A DNA stretch of 64,000 nucleotides from Leptospiraceae bacterium (GTDB lineage Bacteria > Spirochaetota > Leptospiria > Leptospirales > Leptospiraceae): positions 898,001 through 962,000 of the forward strand of contig JADJSX010000023.1 in NCBI GenBank assembly GCA_016711485.1. Reading direction: 5' to 3'. The notes under the pieces were generated by a model. The model was not told where the DNA came from, ran no database searches, and was given only the letters and a program-made list of their open reading frames with translations. Both the position numbers and the translations under genes were made by a program. Shown here piece by piece: positions 26,976 to 35,380 of the stretch; within the stretch, counting starts at the first letter, position 1, and each line of letters begins with the position of its first letter.

Positions 26976-27261
26976 TGTGTGCTCCGTGTCTTTATATTAG
27001 TAGAAAGTAAATAATGATAGTTCTCAAATGGAAATTTGATCTATTGATAAATATTTACGATCTGACTTAAATACTACATATAAATTAAGTATTATTTTGT
27101 AAAGTAAATCCTATACGTTTTTATTTGAAACATTGTTTGAAAAGTAGTAGGGGTTCTACTCAGGGAATCTCAGGAAACACAGTGCTTTTTGTTTTTTTAT
27201 TTGGGGATTGAATTCAGAAAAATATCTTGAATCCTATTCGTTTACCTTTCTTATAGTATAG

Positions 27262-28524
27262 ATGGTCATCGTATTTTTTTCTAAGAACAAAAAAATGGCA
27301 TCCGAAATCGAGATGTCACTTAATAAGAATGTAATTTCTGATTTTGAATTTGTATTTAGTGATGAACCTAGGGAAACCATAAATTTTTTAGAGTATAAAA
27401 TGCCGCAGTTTGCTATTTTCGATTTGGACGATTCTGATTTTTCTACAACAGAAATTTTTTACAGAATAGCAAACGATCACTGGTTTAGTAATACTGGCGT
27501 TTTTGGAATTAAAGAAGATAAAACTGATATTCCATTTGATTATCCATTTTTTTATACTTTTTCTCCTTTTGAAATTCCAACACAAATGCCCAAAATTCTT
27601 TCCGTTTTAATTAAAAACGAAAACCTACTATTTAGAAGTGGGATCATTCAGGATATTGGAAATAAAGGTCTTTTTATGATTCAATCGGATATTGAAGATA
27701 TAAAAGCCTATGCTGAGTTAATTGCGAGTAGCCTTATTAGCCGAGGATTAATTCAAAATGCAAAAAAATACGGTGTGATATTTGCGTTAAACGAAATTTT
27801 AATTAATGCGATTGAACATGGAAATTGTGAAATTACTTCTGAGGAAAAAAAGGAATGGCTTGCACAAAATAAAAAAATGCAAGATTTAATTGAAATAAAA
27901 AAACAAAATCCAGCGATTGCAAAACGAATTGTAACTTTAGAATACGAACTTTTAGAAACAAAGGCAGTAATTAAAATTACAGATAAAGGAAAAGGTTTCG
28001 ATTATCATTCCCATTTGAATGCCAATTTGTTAGAGGTTACTGGTTATAGTGGACGTGGGATTTTAATGACTAAATGTTTTATTGATTCGATTGAATATCA
28101 TGGTAAAGGGAATGAAGTTACTTTAGAATTTTCTTATGATGCGCATAATAAGAATTTACCTTTAGGATTAGAAGATCATCCCATGTTATATCTTTCTCCA
28201 GGAGAAATTCTATTTCAAAAAGGAGATAAAAGTGATGGATTGTATTATATTGTCAAAGGTGAGTTTGAGGCGTGGATTGATGGAAAATTAGTAAGTGTAT
28301 TAGATTATAGTGATGTATTTATCGGTGAAATGGCGTTTTTACTTAGGCACCGAAGAACTGCTACGGTAAAAGCCAAAACTACTTCCCAAGTTATTTTTAT
28401 TAGTGCGAAAGATTGGATTGATACGATTCGTAAATTTCCACTTTATGGACTTTACCTTTCTCGAATACTTGCACGAAAACTGAATAACACCTCCATTACT
28501 GTTTCGTCTCTAAAACAAATTTAA
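27262..28524 (+). CDS. Receiver-like / HATPase / cyclic-nucleotide-binding fusion protein
   Basis: A 420-residue protein with three parts. Residues 1-120 look like a degenerate receiver domain (FAIFDLDDSDF). Residues about 140-290 form a GHKL ATPase of the anti-sigma/RsbW type, with N-box ALNEILINAIEHGN (176-189) and the ATP-lid GYSGRGILMTKCFID. Residues about 305-415 are a cyclic-nucleotide-binding domain (LSPGEILFQKGDKSDGLYYI, FIGEMAFLLRHRRTATV). This architecture suggests an ATP-dependent kinase or partner-switch regulator gated by cAMP or cGMP; the target is unknown. Two more cNMP-binding proteins lie 0.1-1.8 kb downstream on the other strand. Confidence 0.8.
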   Translation: MVIVFFSKNKKMASEIEMSLNKNVISDFEFVFSDEPRETINFLEYKMPQFAIFDLDDSDFSTTEIFYRIANDHWFSNTGVFGIKEDKTDIPFDYPFFYTFSPFEIPTQMPKILSVLIKNENLLFRSGIIQDIGNKGLFMIQSDIEDIKAYAELIASSLISRGLIQNAKKYGVIFALNEILINAIEHGNCEITSEEKKEWLAQNKKMQDLIEIKKQNPAIAKRIVTLEYELLETKAVIKITDKGKGFDYHSHLNANLLEVTGYSGRGILMTKCFIDSIEYHGKGNEVTLEFSYDAHNKNLPLGLEDHPMLYLSPGEILFQKGDKSDGLYYIVKGEFEAWIDGKLVSVLDYSDVFIGEMAFLLRHRRTATVKAKTTSQVIFISAKDWIDTIRKFPLYGLYLSRILARKLNNTSITVSSLKQI

Positions 28525-28558
28525 ATTATTATTCGTAACGGCGAGAGTCATGAAATTT

Positions 28559-28631
28559 GCCCCCGACTGGATTCGAACCAGCGGCCCTCTGTTTAGGAAA
28601 CAAATGCTCTATCCACCTGAGCTACGGGAGC
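28559..28631 (-). tRNA. tRNA-Arg (CCT anticodon)
   Basis: The 73-nt minus-strand sequence folds as a cloverleaf: acceptor GCTCCCG pairing with CGGGGGC, D-arm GCTCAGGTGGATAGAGC, anticodon stem TTTGT/ACAGA around loop TTCCTAA (anticodon CCT, decoding AGG), and T-arm GCTGGTTCGAATCCAGT. CCA is not encoded. It lies 14 bp downstream of a Crp-family gene on the same strand and may be part of that transcript. Confidence 0.96.
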
Positions 28632-28645
28632 GAAATAAGACGGAG

Positions 28646-29278
28646 TTATTTTTCTTTACGTTTTTGTGCGACAATACGTTGGAATTCTTGGATGTTATGA
28701 ACTACAACTCTGTCGTTATAGATGTCGATTTTCCCTGTTTTTTTGAGTTGCGCTAATACTTTTTGCACTTCTCCAACAGGTTGACCGCACCAATGTCCTA
28801 CATCATCCACTGTAACCTTTAGGGTTACTTCTTTTTGGTGGTCATTAATTCCTTGTTTTTCATAGAGCATCATGAATACGTCAGAAACTTTTCCAATAAT
28901 GTCATCCATTAACAATATCATTAAACGGCGTTTCGCATCATAAATACGAGTTGAAAAAATTGTCAAAACGCGAAGGGCGAGTGGAGGATTTTTAGTCATT
29001 AAAAGTTCAAAATTGGCTCGGTTAAAATTGAGTGCGCGAACTTCTGTGATACAGACTGCAGTCGCAGAACGTGGCTGTTCTTCTAGGATTGCCATTTCCC
29101 CGAAGATATCACCTGACTCTAAAACGTCTAGGGTTTTGATGGAAGATCCAACTGTTTTTGTGATTTTGACTTGTCCTTCTTGGATTAAATAAAAATCATT
29201 CCCCGGTTCATATTCGCAAAAAATAATTTCGTTCGGTTTAAATACTTTTCCAAATTTTCCAAACATTGCTTCTAACAT
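28646..29278 (-). CDS. Crp/Fnr-family transcriptional regulator
   Basis: A 210-residue protein with an N-terminal cyclic-nucleotide-binding barrel (residues about 10-120; FCEYEPGNDFYLIQEGQV, and the phosphate cassette SGDIFGEMAILEEQPRSATA with the conserved Arg) and a C-terminal helix-turn-helix (about 150-205; TVDDVGHWCGQPVGEVQKVLAQLKKTGKID). It should bind cAMP or cGMP and DNA. It is 4 bp downstream of the cNMP-TPR gene and upstream of tRNA-Arg, forming one likely transcript. Confidence 0.9.
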   Translation of the reverse strand: MLEAMFGKFGKVFKPNEIIFCEYEPGNDFYLIQEGQVKITKTVGSSIKTLDVLESGDIFGEMAILEEQPRSATAVCITEVRALNFNRANFELLMTKNPPLALRVLTIFSTRIYDAKRRLMILLMDDIIGKVSDVFMMLYEKQGINDHQKEVTLKVTVDDVGHWCGQPVGEVQKVLAQLKKTGKIDIYNDRVVVHNIQEFQRIVAQKRKEK

Positions 29279-29282
29279 AAAA

Positions 29283-30329
29283 CTAACCCCCTAATCTCGC
29301 TATCTCAGAATTAGCTTTAGAAGTAAAATCGTCGGCAGGCGGAAGACTCACTACTTTTTTATAGAGCATCTTTGCCTTGTCTTTTTCTCCCTTACTTTCG
29401 GATACAAAACCTAAATTGTAAATTGCTTCTTTCACTCGTTCGCCTTTTGGATATTTCTTTACATATGCGGATAAGGAGCCGTATGCCGCATCCCATTGTT
29501 CTAACTTTAATTGCGACATTCCATAGAAAAAATAAGCTCTTTCTAAATGTTTGTCGTCTCCTGGAGATGATGGAGGCATAGTTAGAAGCGGTTTATACGA
29601 ATTTTGCGCGGCTTGGTAATCTCCTGATTCATAGGATTCATCTGCTTCACTGACTGAATCTGCAATCGAAAGATCTGAACTAAGAGCTTGGATTCGTGTC
29701 GAAGTAGCGGCAGGATTGGCTGGACTAACAGTTGCTGCTGGCCTGCGTTCCATTTCGTAAACTAGTTCTGGCATATTCATTGGAAACATAGAACTTTTAG
29801 CTGCAATTTTTGCTAATTCTTGTGCTCTACTTGCGTAGTTTCCAGTTGGGTAGTGTGAAATATATTTATTGTAAGCATAAACAGCATGTTCAAAGTTACC
29901 TGTTTTATGGAAAACTTCTGCTACGTTCATTAATTCAAAAGCTGGAGATTTTTGGTCTCCAAATTGACCTAAATTTTCACGGACTTTCCCGTGAATTTGG
30001 CGAAGTTGGCTTGAAAAAACTTTCATCATTTTTAGGATAAGATGAGTTTTGTTTGCCACAAAAACTTCGAAGTCTGCCAATTTAAATACTAGAATACTTG
30101 CACTTCCAATTACTTGAGCGGTTTCTTCCCTCGGGTATCTGCCGAGTGCAGACTTTACACCAAAGAATTCACCGAGTTTCACGTCTTCCTTGATTTCCAT
30201 TTTACTATCTACAGACATGTACGTAAGTATAACGCGTCCGTTCTGTAAGACGTAAATATCTTCTGCTCTGTCTTTTTCGAAATAAACAATTGAGCCAGCT
30301 TTGTAAGTTCGTATTATTGGTCCTGCCAA
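29283..30329 (-). CDS. Cyclic-nucleotide-binding domain and TPR protein
   Basis: A 348-residue protein. The N-terminal cNMP-binding fold (residues 1-115; YFEKDRAEDIYVLQNGRVIL) has a phosphate cassette weaker than usual (GEFFGVKSALGRYPREETAQVI), so ligand affinity is uncertain. Tol-Pal-type TPR segments follow (about 130-175 and 225-345; AYFFYGMSQLKLEQWDAAYGSL, EAIYNLGFVSESKGEKDKAKMLY), separated by an Ala/Pro/Ser-rich linker. The combination suggests a cNMP-responsive scaffold. It precedes the Crp-family gene by 4 bp. Confidence 0.85.
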   Translation of the reverse strand: MAGPIIRTYKAGSIVYFEKDRAEDIYVLQNGRVILTYMSVDSKMEIKEDVKLGEFFGVKSALGRYPREETAQVIGSASILVFKLADFEVFVANKTHLILKMMKVFSSQLRQIHGKVRENLGQFGDQKSPAFELMNVAEVFHKTGNFEHAVYAYNKYISHYPTGNYASRAQELAKIAAKSSMFPMNMPELVYEMERRPAATVSPANPAATSTRIQALSSDLSIADSVSEADESYESGDYQAAQNSYKPLLTMPPSSPGDDKHLERAYFFYGMSQLKLEQWDAAYGSLSAYVKKYPKGERVKEAIYNLGFVSESKGEKDKAKMLYKKVVSLPPADDFTSKANSEIARLGG

Positions 30330-30390
30330 GCGCGTATCCCTTCTATTTTCACTATTATTATATCAATCGTCAAAAATCCAATCTTTTTAT

Positions 30391-31047
30391 CTAACTTTTA
30401 ATTAAACTAATGGGGTCTAGTATCTTTTTTCCTTGATTTACTTGAAAATACAATCCTTTTTCTTTTACAAGGTTTCCCAAAGCCTCTCCTTTCTTAATTG
30501 TCTGTCCTTCGGCTACATAAACTTCATCTAGATTCCCGTAGACGGTAAAATATCCATTCATATGCTCTATGATAACATAGTTATAGTATCCGTCCATAAA
30601 GTCGATGGCAACTACCCGTCCTTCCATGGAGGAAATGACCGATCCAATTTCCATTGGACTAAAAACGACACCCTTGTGCGGATTGTCGGGAGTAAGAGAA
30701 AAATTTACGGTCTTAATTAAATTCTGATTATAGGGACGACTGAACTGAGAGGATTGTTTTGCCTGTGGTTTTGCGGGATCAGAAGGAGATGGTAATGGAA
30801 TTATAATTTTTTCTTTTTCTAAAACTGGCGGAGTATTTGGTTTTGGAATTGAATCGGTCTTGTACTCTGGAGTTACTGGGATAAATGACAGAGGAGTCAG
30901 TTTTTTTGATTCAATATCTGCAATGGATACATTTGTGCTTTGTTTTTCTTCTTTTAATTTCAGTTTACGAAAGTTGAGTATTTCTGCTTGCAATTGCGTA
31001 ATACTGGCTCCTGCTAAAAGAAAACATAAAGCTGATTTTAATTTCAA
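30391..31047 (-). CDS. Exported M23/LytM-like protein, catalytically degenerate
   Basis: A 218-residue protein with signal peptide MKLKSALCFLLAGASITQLQA, a proline-rich linker (70-100), and a C-terminal M23 fold (about 120-215; VISSMEGRVVAIDFMDGYYNYVIIEHMNGYFTVYGNL, then GEALGNLVKEKGLYFQV). The active-site HxxxD is absent from the first motif, and the final HxH is replaced by LYFQ, so zinc peptidase activity is unlikely. Degenerate LytM proteins such as EnvC and NlpD activate cell-wall amidases; that role is inference. It heads the cNMP-TPR/Crp cluster with a 61-bp gap. Confidence 0.82.
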   Translation of the reverse strand: MKLKSALCFLLAGASITQLQAEILNFRKLKLKEEKQSTNVSIADIESKKLTPLSFIPVTPEYKTDSIPKPNTPPVLEKEKIIIPLPSPSDPAKPQAKQSSQFSRPYNQNLIKTVNFSLTPDNPHKGVVFSPMEIGSVISSMEGRVVAIDFMDGYYNYVIIEHMNGYFTVYGNLDEVYVAEGQTIKKGEALGNLVKEKGLYFQVNQGKKILDPISLIKS

Positions 31048-31077
31048 AATTTACCTTCCTCAAATTAAAAAATCAAA

Positions 31078-31203
31078 TTATTTACTCACCTTACGCAAGG
31101 TGAGTCCAGCGTCCACTTGAGGTTTGCACCTAGCGGTGGGCTTGCTGCCGCAGGCTATTGAATTTATTAATTCATTAACATTCTCTAATATTCTCAAAAT
31201 CAT
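31078..31203 (-). CDS. Micro-ORF in family B element copy 2 (41 residues)
   Basis: AAGGAG sits six bases upstream of an ATG. The 41-residue frame MILRILENVNELINSIACG... runs through the whole element and across its far inverted repeat (encoding LRKVS), then stops at a TAA supplied by the flanking 7-bp target duplication. The MxxRILExxNELI start matches micro-ORFs in other family B copies. The cargo part is Cys/Pro/Lys-rich. Translation is not demonstrated; conservation of frame is the evidence. Confidence 0.4.
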   Translation of the reverse strand: MILRILENVNELINSIACGSKPTARCKPQVDAGLTLRKVSK

Positions 31204-31241
31204 CTTTGGCTCCTTAAATTATCAATTTTGCGTAAGGTCAG
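31085..31241 (-). mobile_element. Family B MITE-like element, copy 2
   Basis: 157 bp, with ends CTCACCTTACGC and (reverse complement) CTGACCTTACGC, flanked by perfect 7-bp duplications TTATTTA at 31078-31084 and 31242-31248. Next to the first end is the overlapping palindrome CTCACCTTACGCAAGGTGAG. The cargo differs from that of copies 1 and 7 but is almost identical to copy 3, 88 bp away, which has a different target duplication; the two are therefore separate insertions of one subtype. Confidence 0.88.
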
Positions 31242-31325
31242 TTATTTATAACAGTTTTTATAATTTGTCAAGAAAGAAAAAAGTAGAAGATCGAAAAAAT
31301 CTCAAAAAATACTGAAAATGTTTTA

Positions 31326-31448
31326 CTAACTCACCTTACGCAAGGTGAGTCCAGCTTCCACTTGAGGTTTGCACCTAGCGGTGGGCTTGCTGCCGCAGGC
31401 TATTGAATTTATTAATTCATTAGCATTCTCTAATATTCTCAAAATCAT
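31326..31448 (-). CDS. Micro-ORF in family B element copy 3 (40 residues)
   Basis: Nearly the same product as the copy at 31078, with Val to Ala and Asp to Glu changes (MILRILENANELINSIACG...). The stop TAG again falls in the target duplication. The ribosome-binding site is weaker here (ACGGAG). The few differences from copy 2 leave the frame open. Confidence 0.38.
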   Translation of the reverse strand: MILRILENANELINSIACGSKPTARCKPQVEAGLTLRKVS

Positions 31449-31486
31449 CTTTGGCTCCGTAAATTATCAATTTTGCGTAATGTCGG
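31330..31486 (-). mobile_element. Family B MITE-like element, copy 3
   Basis: 157 bp, terminal repeats CTCACCTTACGC and CCGACATTACGC, flanked by perfect 7-bp duplications TTACTAA (31323-31329 and 31487-31493). Sequence is almost identical to copy 2 along its whole length. The distal terminal repeat carries two substitutions, which may have disabled it. Confidence 0.88.
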
Positions 31487-31735
31487 TTACTAAAAATACA
31501 TTCGGTCTACTGTTTCATTATTTTGTAAATTCTACTTCTCGGTGGAGTCCTAGAAATTATAACTATTAAGTCCTGTTTCTTTGGAAGATTTAAAGGTTTG
31601 TCTAGTTTGGTTAAAAAATGCGTTAGGTTCTAACCATTTGAAAAAATATTAAATTTTGAAACGGAGGATTTTTGATATTTCGCCTAAAAAAAAATTTTAC
31701 TTGAAGAATCATAGGATATTAAATTCAAATTACGA

Positions 31736-31981
31736 ATGCCCTATTTTGGATTAATGTTACTTCTAGGATCAGCGGTTATACATGTATTTGCCTATGTAAT
31801 TATCCTATATGTAATTCGAATGGGAGCATTAACTAGTTACGTAGGAGCGATTCGTGAAATTAGTGTAGTATTTGAAACTGTGATCGGAATTTATTTTCTA
31901 AAAGAAAAAGGAAGTAAACTAAGAATCCTAGGTTCGGTAGTTGTGGAATTTGGAGTAATCGTGATTAAGTTCGCAGGTTAG
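31736..31981 (+). pseudogene. Fragment of an EamA/DMT-type transporter (C-terminal part)
   Basis: An 81-residue hydrophobic product with about three membrane helices, ending IREISVVFETVIGIYFLKEKGSKLRILGSVVVEFGVIVIKF, which resembles the last two helices and the conserved ..E.....FLKE motif of EamA/drug-metabolite transporters. Full-length members have about ten helices in 280-300 residues. No matching N-terminal part is seen upstream, where the family B elements begin. I therefore read it as a remnant; a small standalone protein cannot be excluded. Confidence 0.6.
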
Positions 31982-32051
31982 GACTCTAACAAAAAGAAAT
32001 TTATATTCAAATTCTTGGTGTTATAGTTAAATGTAAAATCAGGTAATACAA

Positions 32052-32882
32052 ATGAATATCAAAACCGAAAAACAAAAAATGCAACAAATCATTTCCACTC
32101 TCTCGAACAATACAATTCATACACCACCCGAACGAAAGAGGATATTTTGGGATAGATTATTTTTCGGATCTAGGATCTATTTCATTTTCCGATATATTTA
32201 TATTACTTATGTTATGTCTACATTAGCAAAAGCTAATAAATACCACGATGAAGAATTTTTATTACACAGTTATTCTTGTTACAAACTTTTGGAAGATGTA
32301 GGTGCAAAGTTTACAATCGAAGGCATCGACAATCTTAGAAAAGTAAAAGATGAACCAGTAGTTTTTATATCAAATCATATGTCTACTTTAGAAACAATGG
32401 TTTTCCCTATCGTTATTCTTCCATTTAAAAAAGCAATTTTTGTGGTTAAAAAAAGTCTACTCAATATTATTTTATTCGGACATTGTATTCGGGCCACCAA
32501 TCCGATTGCTTTGGGAAGAGTAAATCCTAGAGAAGATTTAAAAACTGTGTTGGATGATGGTACGGCTAAGCTGAATAAAGGAACTTCCGTAATTATATTC
32601 CAACAAGGAAATCGAAATCCACATTTTGATCCGGAAAAATTTAGTTCGATAGGTGTCAAACTCGCTCAAAAAGCAGGAGTTCGAATTGTGCCTATCGCAT
32701 TAAAAACTGATTTTTGGGGAAATGGAAAATGGTTAAAAGATTTCGGACAAATGAAACGCAATGAAAAAGTTTGTATTTCTTTTGGTGAGCCGATGACCAT
32801 TGTTGGAAATGGAAAAGACATCAATCCCAAAATCATATCATTCATTCAGTCTAAATTGAATGAATGGGGTCACACGAAATAA
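32052..32882 (+). CDS. PlsC-like acyltransferase
   Basis: A 276-residue protein related to 1-acyl-glycerol-3-phosphate acyltransferases. The catalytic block is SNHMSTLE (about 110-117), where the usual HX4D is HX4E, and the glycerol-phosphate-binding motif FPEGTR is FQQGNRN (about 185-191). Further conserved blocks are GVKLAQKAGVRIVPIALKT and KVCISFGEPM. The substitutions mark a divergent subfamily and raise doubt over standard lysophosphatidate activity. It has one weak N-terminal hydrophobic stretch (FGSRIYFIFRYIYITYVM). Confidence 0.8.
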   Translation: MNIKTEKQKMQQIISTLSNNTIHTPPERKRIFWDRLFFGSRIYFIFRYIYITYVMSTLAKANKYHDEEFLLHSYSCYKLLEDVGAKFTIEGIDNLRKVKDEPVVFISNHMSTLETMVFPIVILPFKKAIFVVKKSLLNIILFGHCIRATNPIALGRVNPREDLKTVLDDGTAKLNKGTSVIIFQQGNRNPHFDPEKFSSIGVKLAQKAGVRIVPIALKTDFWGNGKWLKDFGQMKRNEKVCISFGEPMTIVGNGKDINPKIISFIQSKLNEWGHTK

Positions 32883-33327
32883 AGTTTTCCAGATTTGAAA
32901 AATGTATTTTTTCCGCAGGATTTTGTCAAAACGAATCTTAATTACAGCGGATAACAATGTATTACAAATGTATTGTATTTAGTTATAAAAAAATCGATAT
33001 ACGGTATACCTAAATATTATTTCACCAAGCATGGTTTAATGATATAGAACTCTTATTTTTATCTGCGATATGGCTAATTCTTATTTACCTTTTCCGCATT
33101 TTAAAATTCAAACCCATTTTCCTTTTTTTGAAAATACGCGGGATAGATATTTTTAGAATTTACCAAATTCAAATAGAGTTCTGCTTAAGTGAACTGTGAC
33201 AATCCACTAGGTTCCGCTTTAAAAACTGGTAAGAATTTTAATTTTTCAAGTTGCCAAAGCACTTTTTATTCAGAATATGGAGTTGTCTCATTTAAATTAT
33301 CCAAAAATACACAAAGGCGGTTATGTA
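32883..33327. other. Intergenic region upstream of the glucan operon
   Basis: About 445 bp with no supported gene; a short frame at 33189-33389 overlaps the opgG start and is not called. An AAAGGCGG ribosome-binding site for opgG lies at about 33313-33320. I found neither repeat family here and no confident promoter. Confidence 0.45.
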
Positions 33328-34902
33328 ATGGGAATTGTAAATCTGATTATGGGTTTAGTTGCGGCTGTTTTAATCGCTACAGGTATTAAAAAAGAAGAGC
33401 CAATTAATCCAGAAGATAAAAAAACTAAAGTCGAAATACTTGAAAAACATAAAGTCATTGAAAGAACTTTCGAATTTGAAGAATTAAAAAAGAGAGCCAG
33501 AGAATTACTTTCAAAACCATACAAAGAACCTAAAAAATCAATTAATAAAAGTCTGGCTGAGTTAAACTATGACAAATATAAAAACATTCGTTTTTTGCCT
33601 GAAAAATCAGTCTGGCGAGAAGAGGGCAGTCCTTTTCAATTACAATTTTTACATCCAGGATATATTTATGATTATAATGTTTTAATCAACGAAGTAAAAA
33701 AATCAAAGGCTTTTCCTATTTATTATAATGCAAATTATTTTGATTTTTCCTCCGTTCAATTAAAGGAAAAAAATTCCACGGAAGTTGGATTTTCAGGGTT
33801 TAAGATTCATTATCCTCTAAACACCGAAGAACATACAGATGAATTTGTAGTATTTCAAGGAGCAAGTTATTTTCGTGCGGTGTCTCAAAATCAATATTAC
33901 GGTTTATCTGCGCGTGGTCTTGCGACTAATACTGGTATGCCGTATCCAGAGGATTTTCCTATTTTTAAAGAATTTTGGATTAAAAAACCATCTTCTAATG
34001 ATGAGTCAATTAAAGTATATGCACTAATGGATGGTAAATCAGCAGTTGGCGCTTATGAGTTCGAATTCATTCCTGGAAAGATAACAGAAACAAAAGTAAA
34101 CGCAGAGATTATATTGCGAAAAGAAGTAGACCGTTTAGGAATTGCTCCTCTTACTAGTATGTATTGGTATGGAGAAAACTCTGAGGCTAATCATCCTTCT
34201 GCGTATCCAGAAGTTCATGATTCTGACGGATTACTTATATTAAATGCAAATGATGAATGGATTTGGCGACCTCTAGAAAATCCCAAAAAACCAACCATCA
34301 ATAGTTTTGTTTCAGAAAACGTAAGAGGATTCGGACTTTTGCAGAGAGATAGAGATTTCGCAAGTTACGAAGATTCGGAAATGAAATATCATCTTCGCCC
34401 GGGTGCATGGATTGAACCAAACGGAGATTGGGGAAAAGGAAGTGTTCAGCTCTATCGTATTCCGACCAAACAAGATTCTGATGATAATATCGGAGCGTTT
34501 TGGGTACCTGCTGAAATGCCGAAAGTAGGCGAAAGTTTTAAACTTTCTTATAATATATTTTGGGTAAATCAAAATCCAAACAGTAAAACGATCGCTGATG
34601 TAGTGGCTACTCGTGTTAAACCTGTCCCAAAGGAGTCTGATTCTTTTTTATATCATATTGATTTTAAAGGTGGAAAATTAAAAGGTATCGAATCTGCATC
34701 TGAATTGGATGCAGTGATTACTGCCACAGAAAATGGTACGATTTCAGAAATCGTCGTTCAGAAAATTCCAGAAACTGAAAAATGGAGATGTAGCTTTAAA
34801 TTGACTATGAAGGCGAATAATAAACCGATTGAACTGAAGGCATTTTTAAAAAAAGGGGATTCTGTTATTACAGAATCTTGGACGAACTCACTTGACCTTT
34901 AA
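33328..34902 (+). CDS. opgG: Periplasmic glucan biosynthesis protein OpgG
   Basis: About 524 residues from ATG 33328, which has AAAGGCGG upstream and directly begins the hydrophobic export segment MGIVNLIMGLVAAVLIATG. The mature protein shows OpgG/MdoG blocks: YDKYKNIRFLPEKSVWRE, FQLQFLHPGYIYDYNV, SGFKIHYPLN, FQGASYFRAV, YGLSARGLA, and the APLTSMYWYGEN region. OpgG acts in the periplasm on the beta-glucan made by OpgH. A small membrane protein gene starts within its last codons and opgH follows. Confidence 0.95.
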   Translation: MGIVNLIMGLVAAVLIATGIKKEEPINPEDKKTKVEILEKHKVIERTFEFEELKKRARELLSKPYKEPKKSINKSLAELNYDKYKNIRFLPEKSVWREEGSPFQLQFLHPGYIYDYNVLINEVKKSKAFPIYYNANYFDFSSVQLKEKNSTEVGFSGFKIHYPLNTEEHTDEFVVFQGASYFRAVSQNQYYGLSARGLATNTGMPYPEDFPIFKEFWIKKPSSNDESIKVYALMDGKSAVGAYEFEFIPGKITETKVNAEIILRKEVDRLGIAPLTSMYWYGENSEANHPSAYPEVHDSDGLLILNANDEWIWRPLENPKKPTINSFVSENVRGFGLLQRDRDFASYEDSEMKYHLRPGAWIEPNGDWGKGSVQLYRIPTKQDSDDNIGAFWVPAEMPKVGESFKLSYNIFWVNQNPNSKTIADVVATRVKPVPKESDSFLYHIDFKGGKLKGIESASELDAVITATENGTISEIVVQKIPETEKWRCSFKLTMKANNKPIELKAFLKKGDSVITESWTNSLDL

Positions 34903-35380
34903 AAGCTTAAAATCTTACAAAAAGAGTGATGATTCGTTAAGAGTAGAAAAAATTTATACTAAATTATTAGCCTTCGGTGTTCATGATTTGTCGGAGGTTA
35001 ACCAAATTATAGAGAAATATAATTCTATGAATTTGGAATCTAAAAAAAACGAGTCAAATATAATCGATTTACTGGTATATGAGCATTTGTCGCAAAAACA
35101 TGTACCATTAGAAAACTTTCAAGTAAAACATATTTTATCTCTAGCTAGTTCGAATGAAGTAGTGAATAATTCTGATTCGGCGCAGTTACTAAATCAGCTA
35201 GATAAAATCTTTCCACAAAAAACAAAAATAAGCAGTATGACACCAAATCCAATTCATTTTGGTCCATTGGAAGGACTTCTTTCTGATTCCTTTTCAAATA
35301 TTGATATAAAAACTTTACTATTCACCATAGGATTTTGGATGATTGTTTACGGATTGATATTTTATTATTTATACCTATGA
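34892..35380 (+). CDS. Small tail-anchored protein between opgG and opgH
   Basis: A 162-residue protein starting at TTG 34892, overlapping the opgG stop by 11 bp, and ending inside the opgH start (ATGA overlap). The body is polar and helical; the last 25 residues are a transmembrane segment (LLFTIGFWMIVYGLIFYYLYL), giving a tail anchor. No family recognised. The double overlap implies translation coupled to both glucan genes and a role in the same membrane complex, by inference. Confidence 0.75.
   Translation: MTFKSLKSYKKSDDSLRVEKIYTKLLAFGVHDLSEVNQIIEKYNSMNLESKKNESNIIDLLVYEHLSQKHVPLENFQVKHILSLASSNEVVNNSDSAQLLNQLDKIFPQKTKISSMTPNPIHFGPLEGLLSDSFSNIDIKTLLFTIGFWMIVYGLIFYYLYL

Noticed and set aside
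31085..31486. CRISPR-like direct repeats
   Set aside because: The two long repeats are whole transposon-like elements with their own target duplications; no regular spacer array exists here or elsewhere in the window.
31124..31569. Two plus-strand frames starting inside the paired family B elements (MHLAVGLLPQ...)
   Set aside because: They read antisense to the micro-ORFs, start at TTG without a ribosome-binding site, and end in unrelated flanking sequence.
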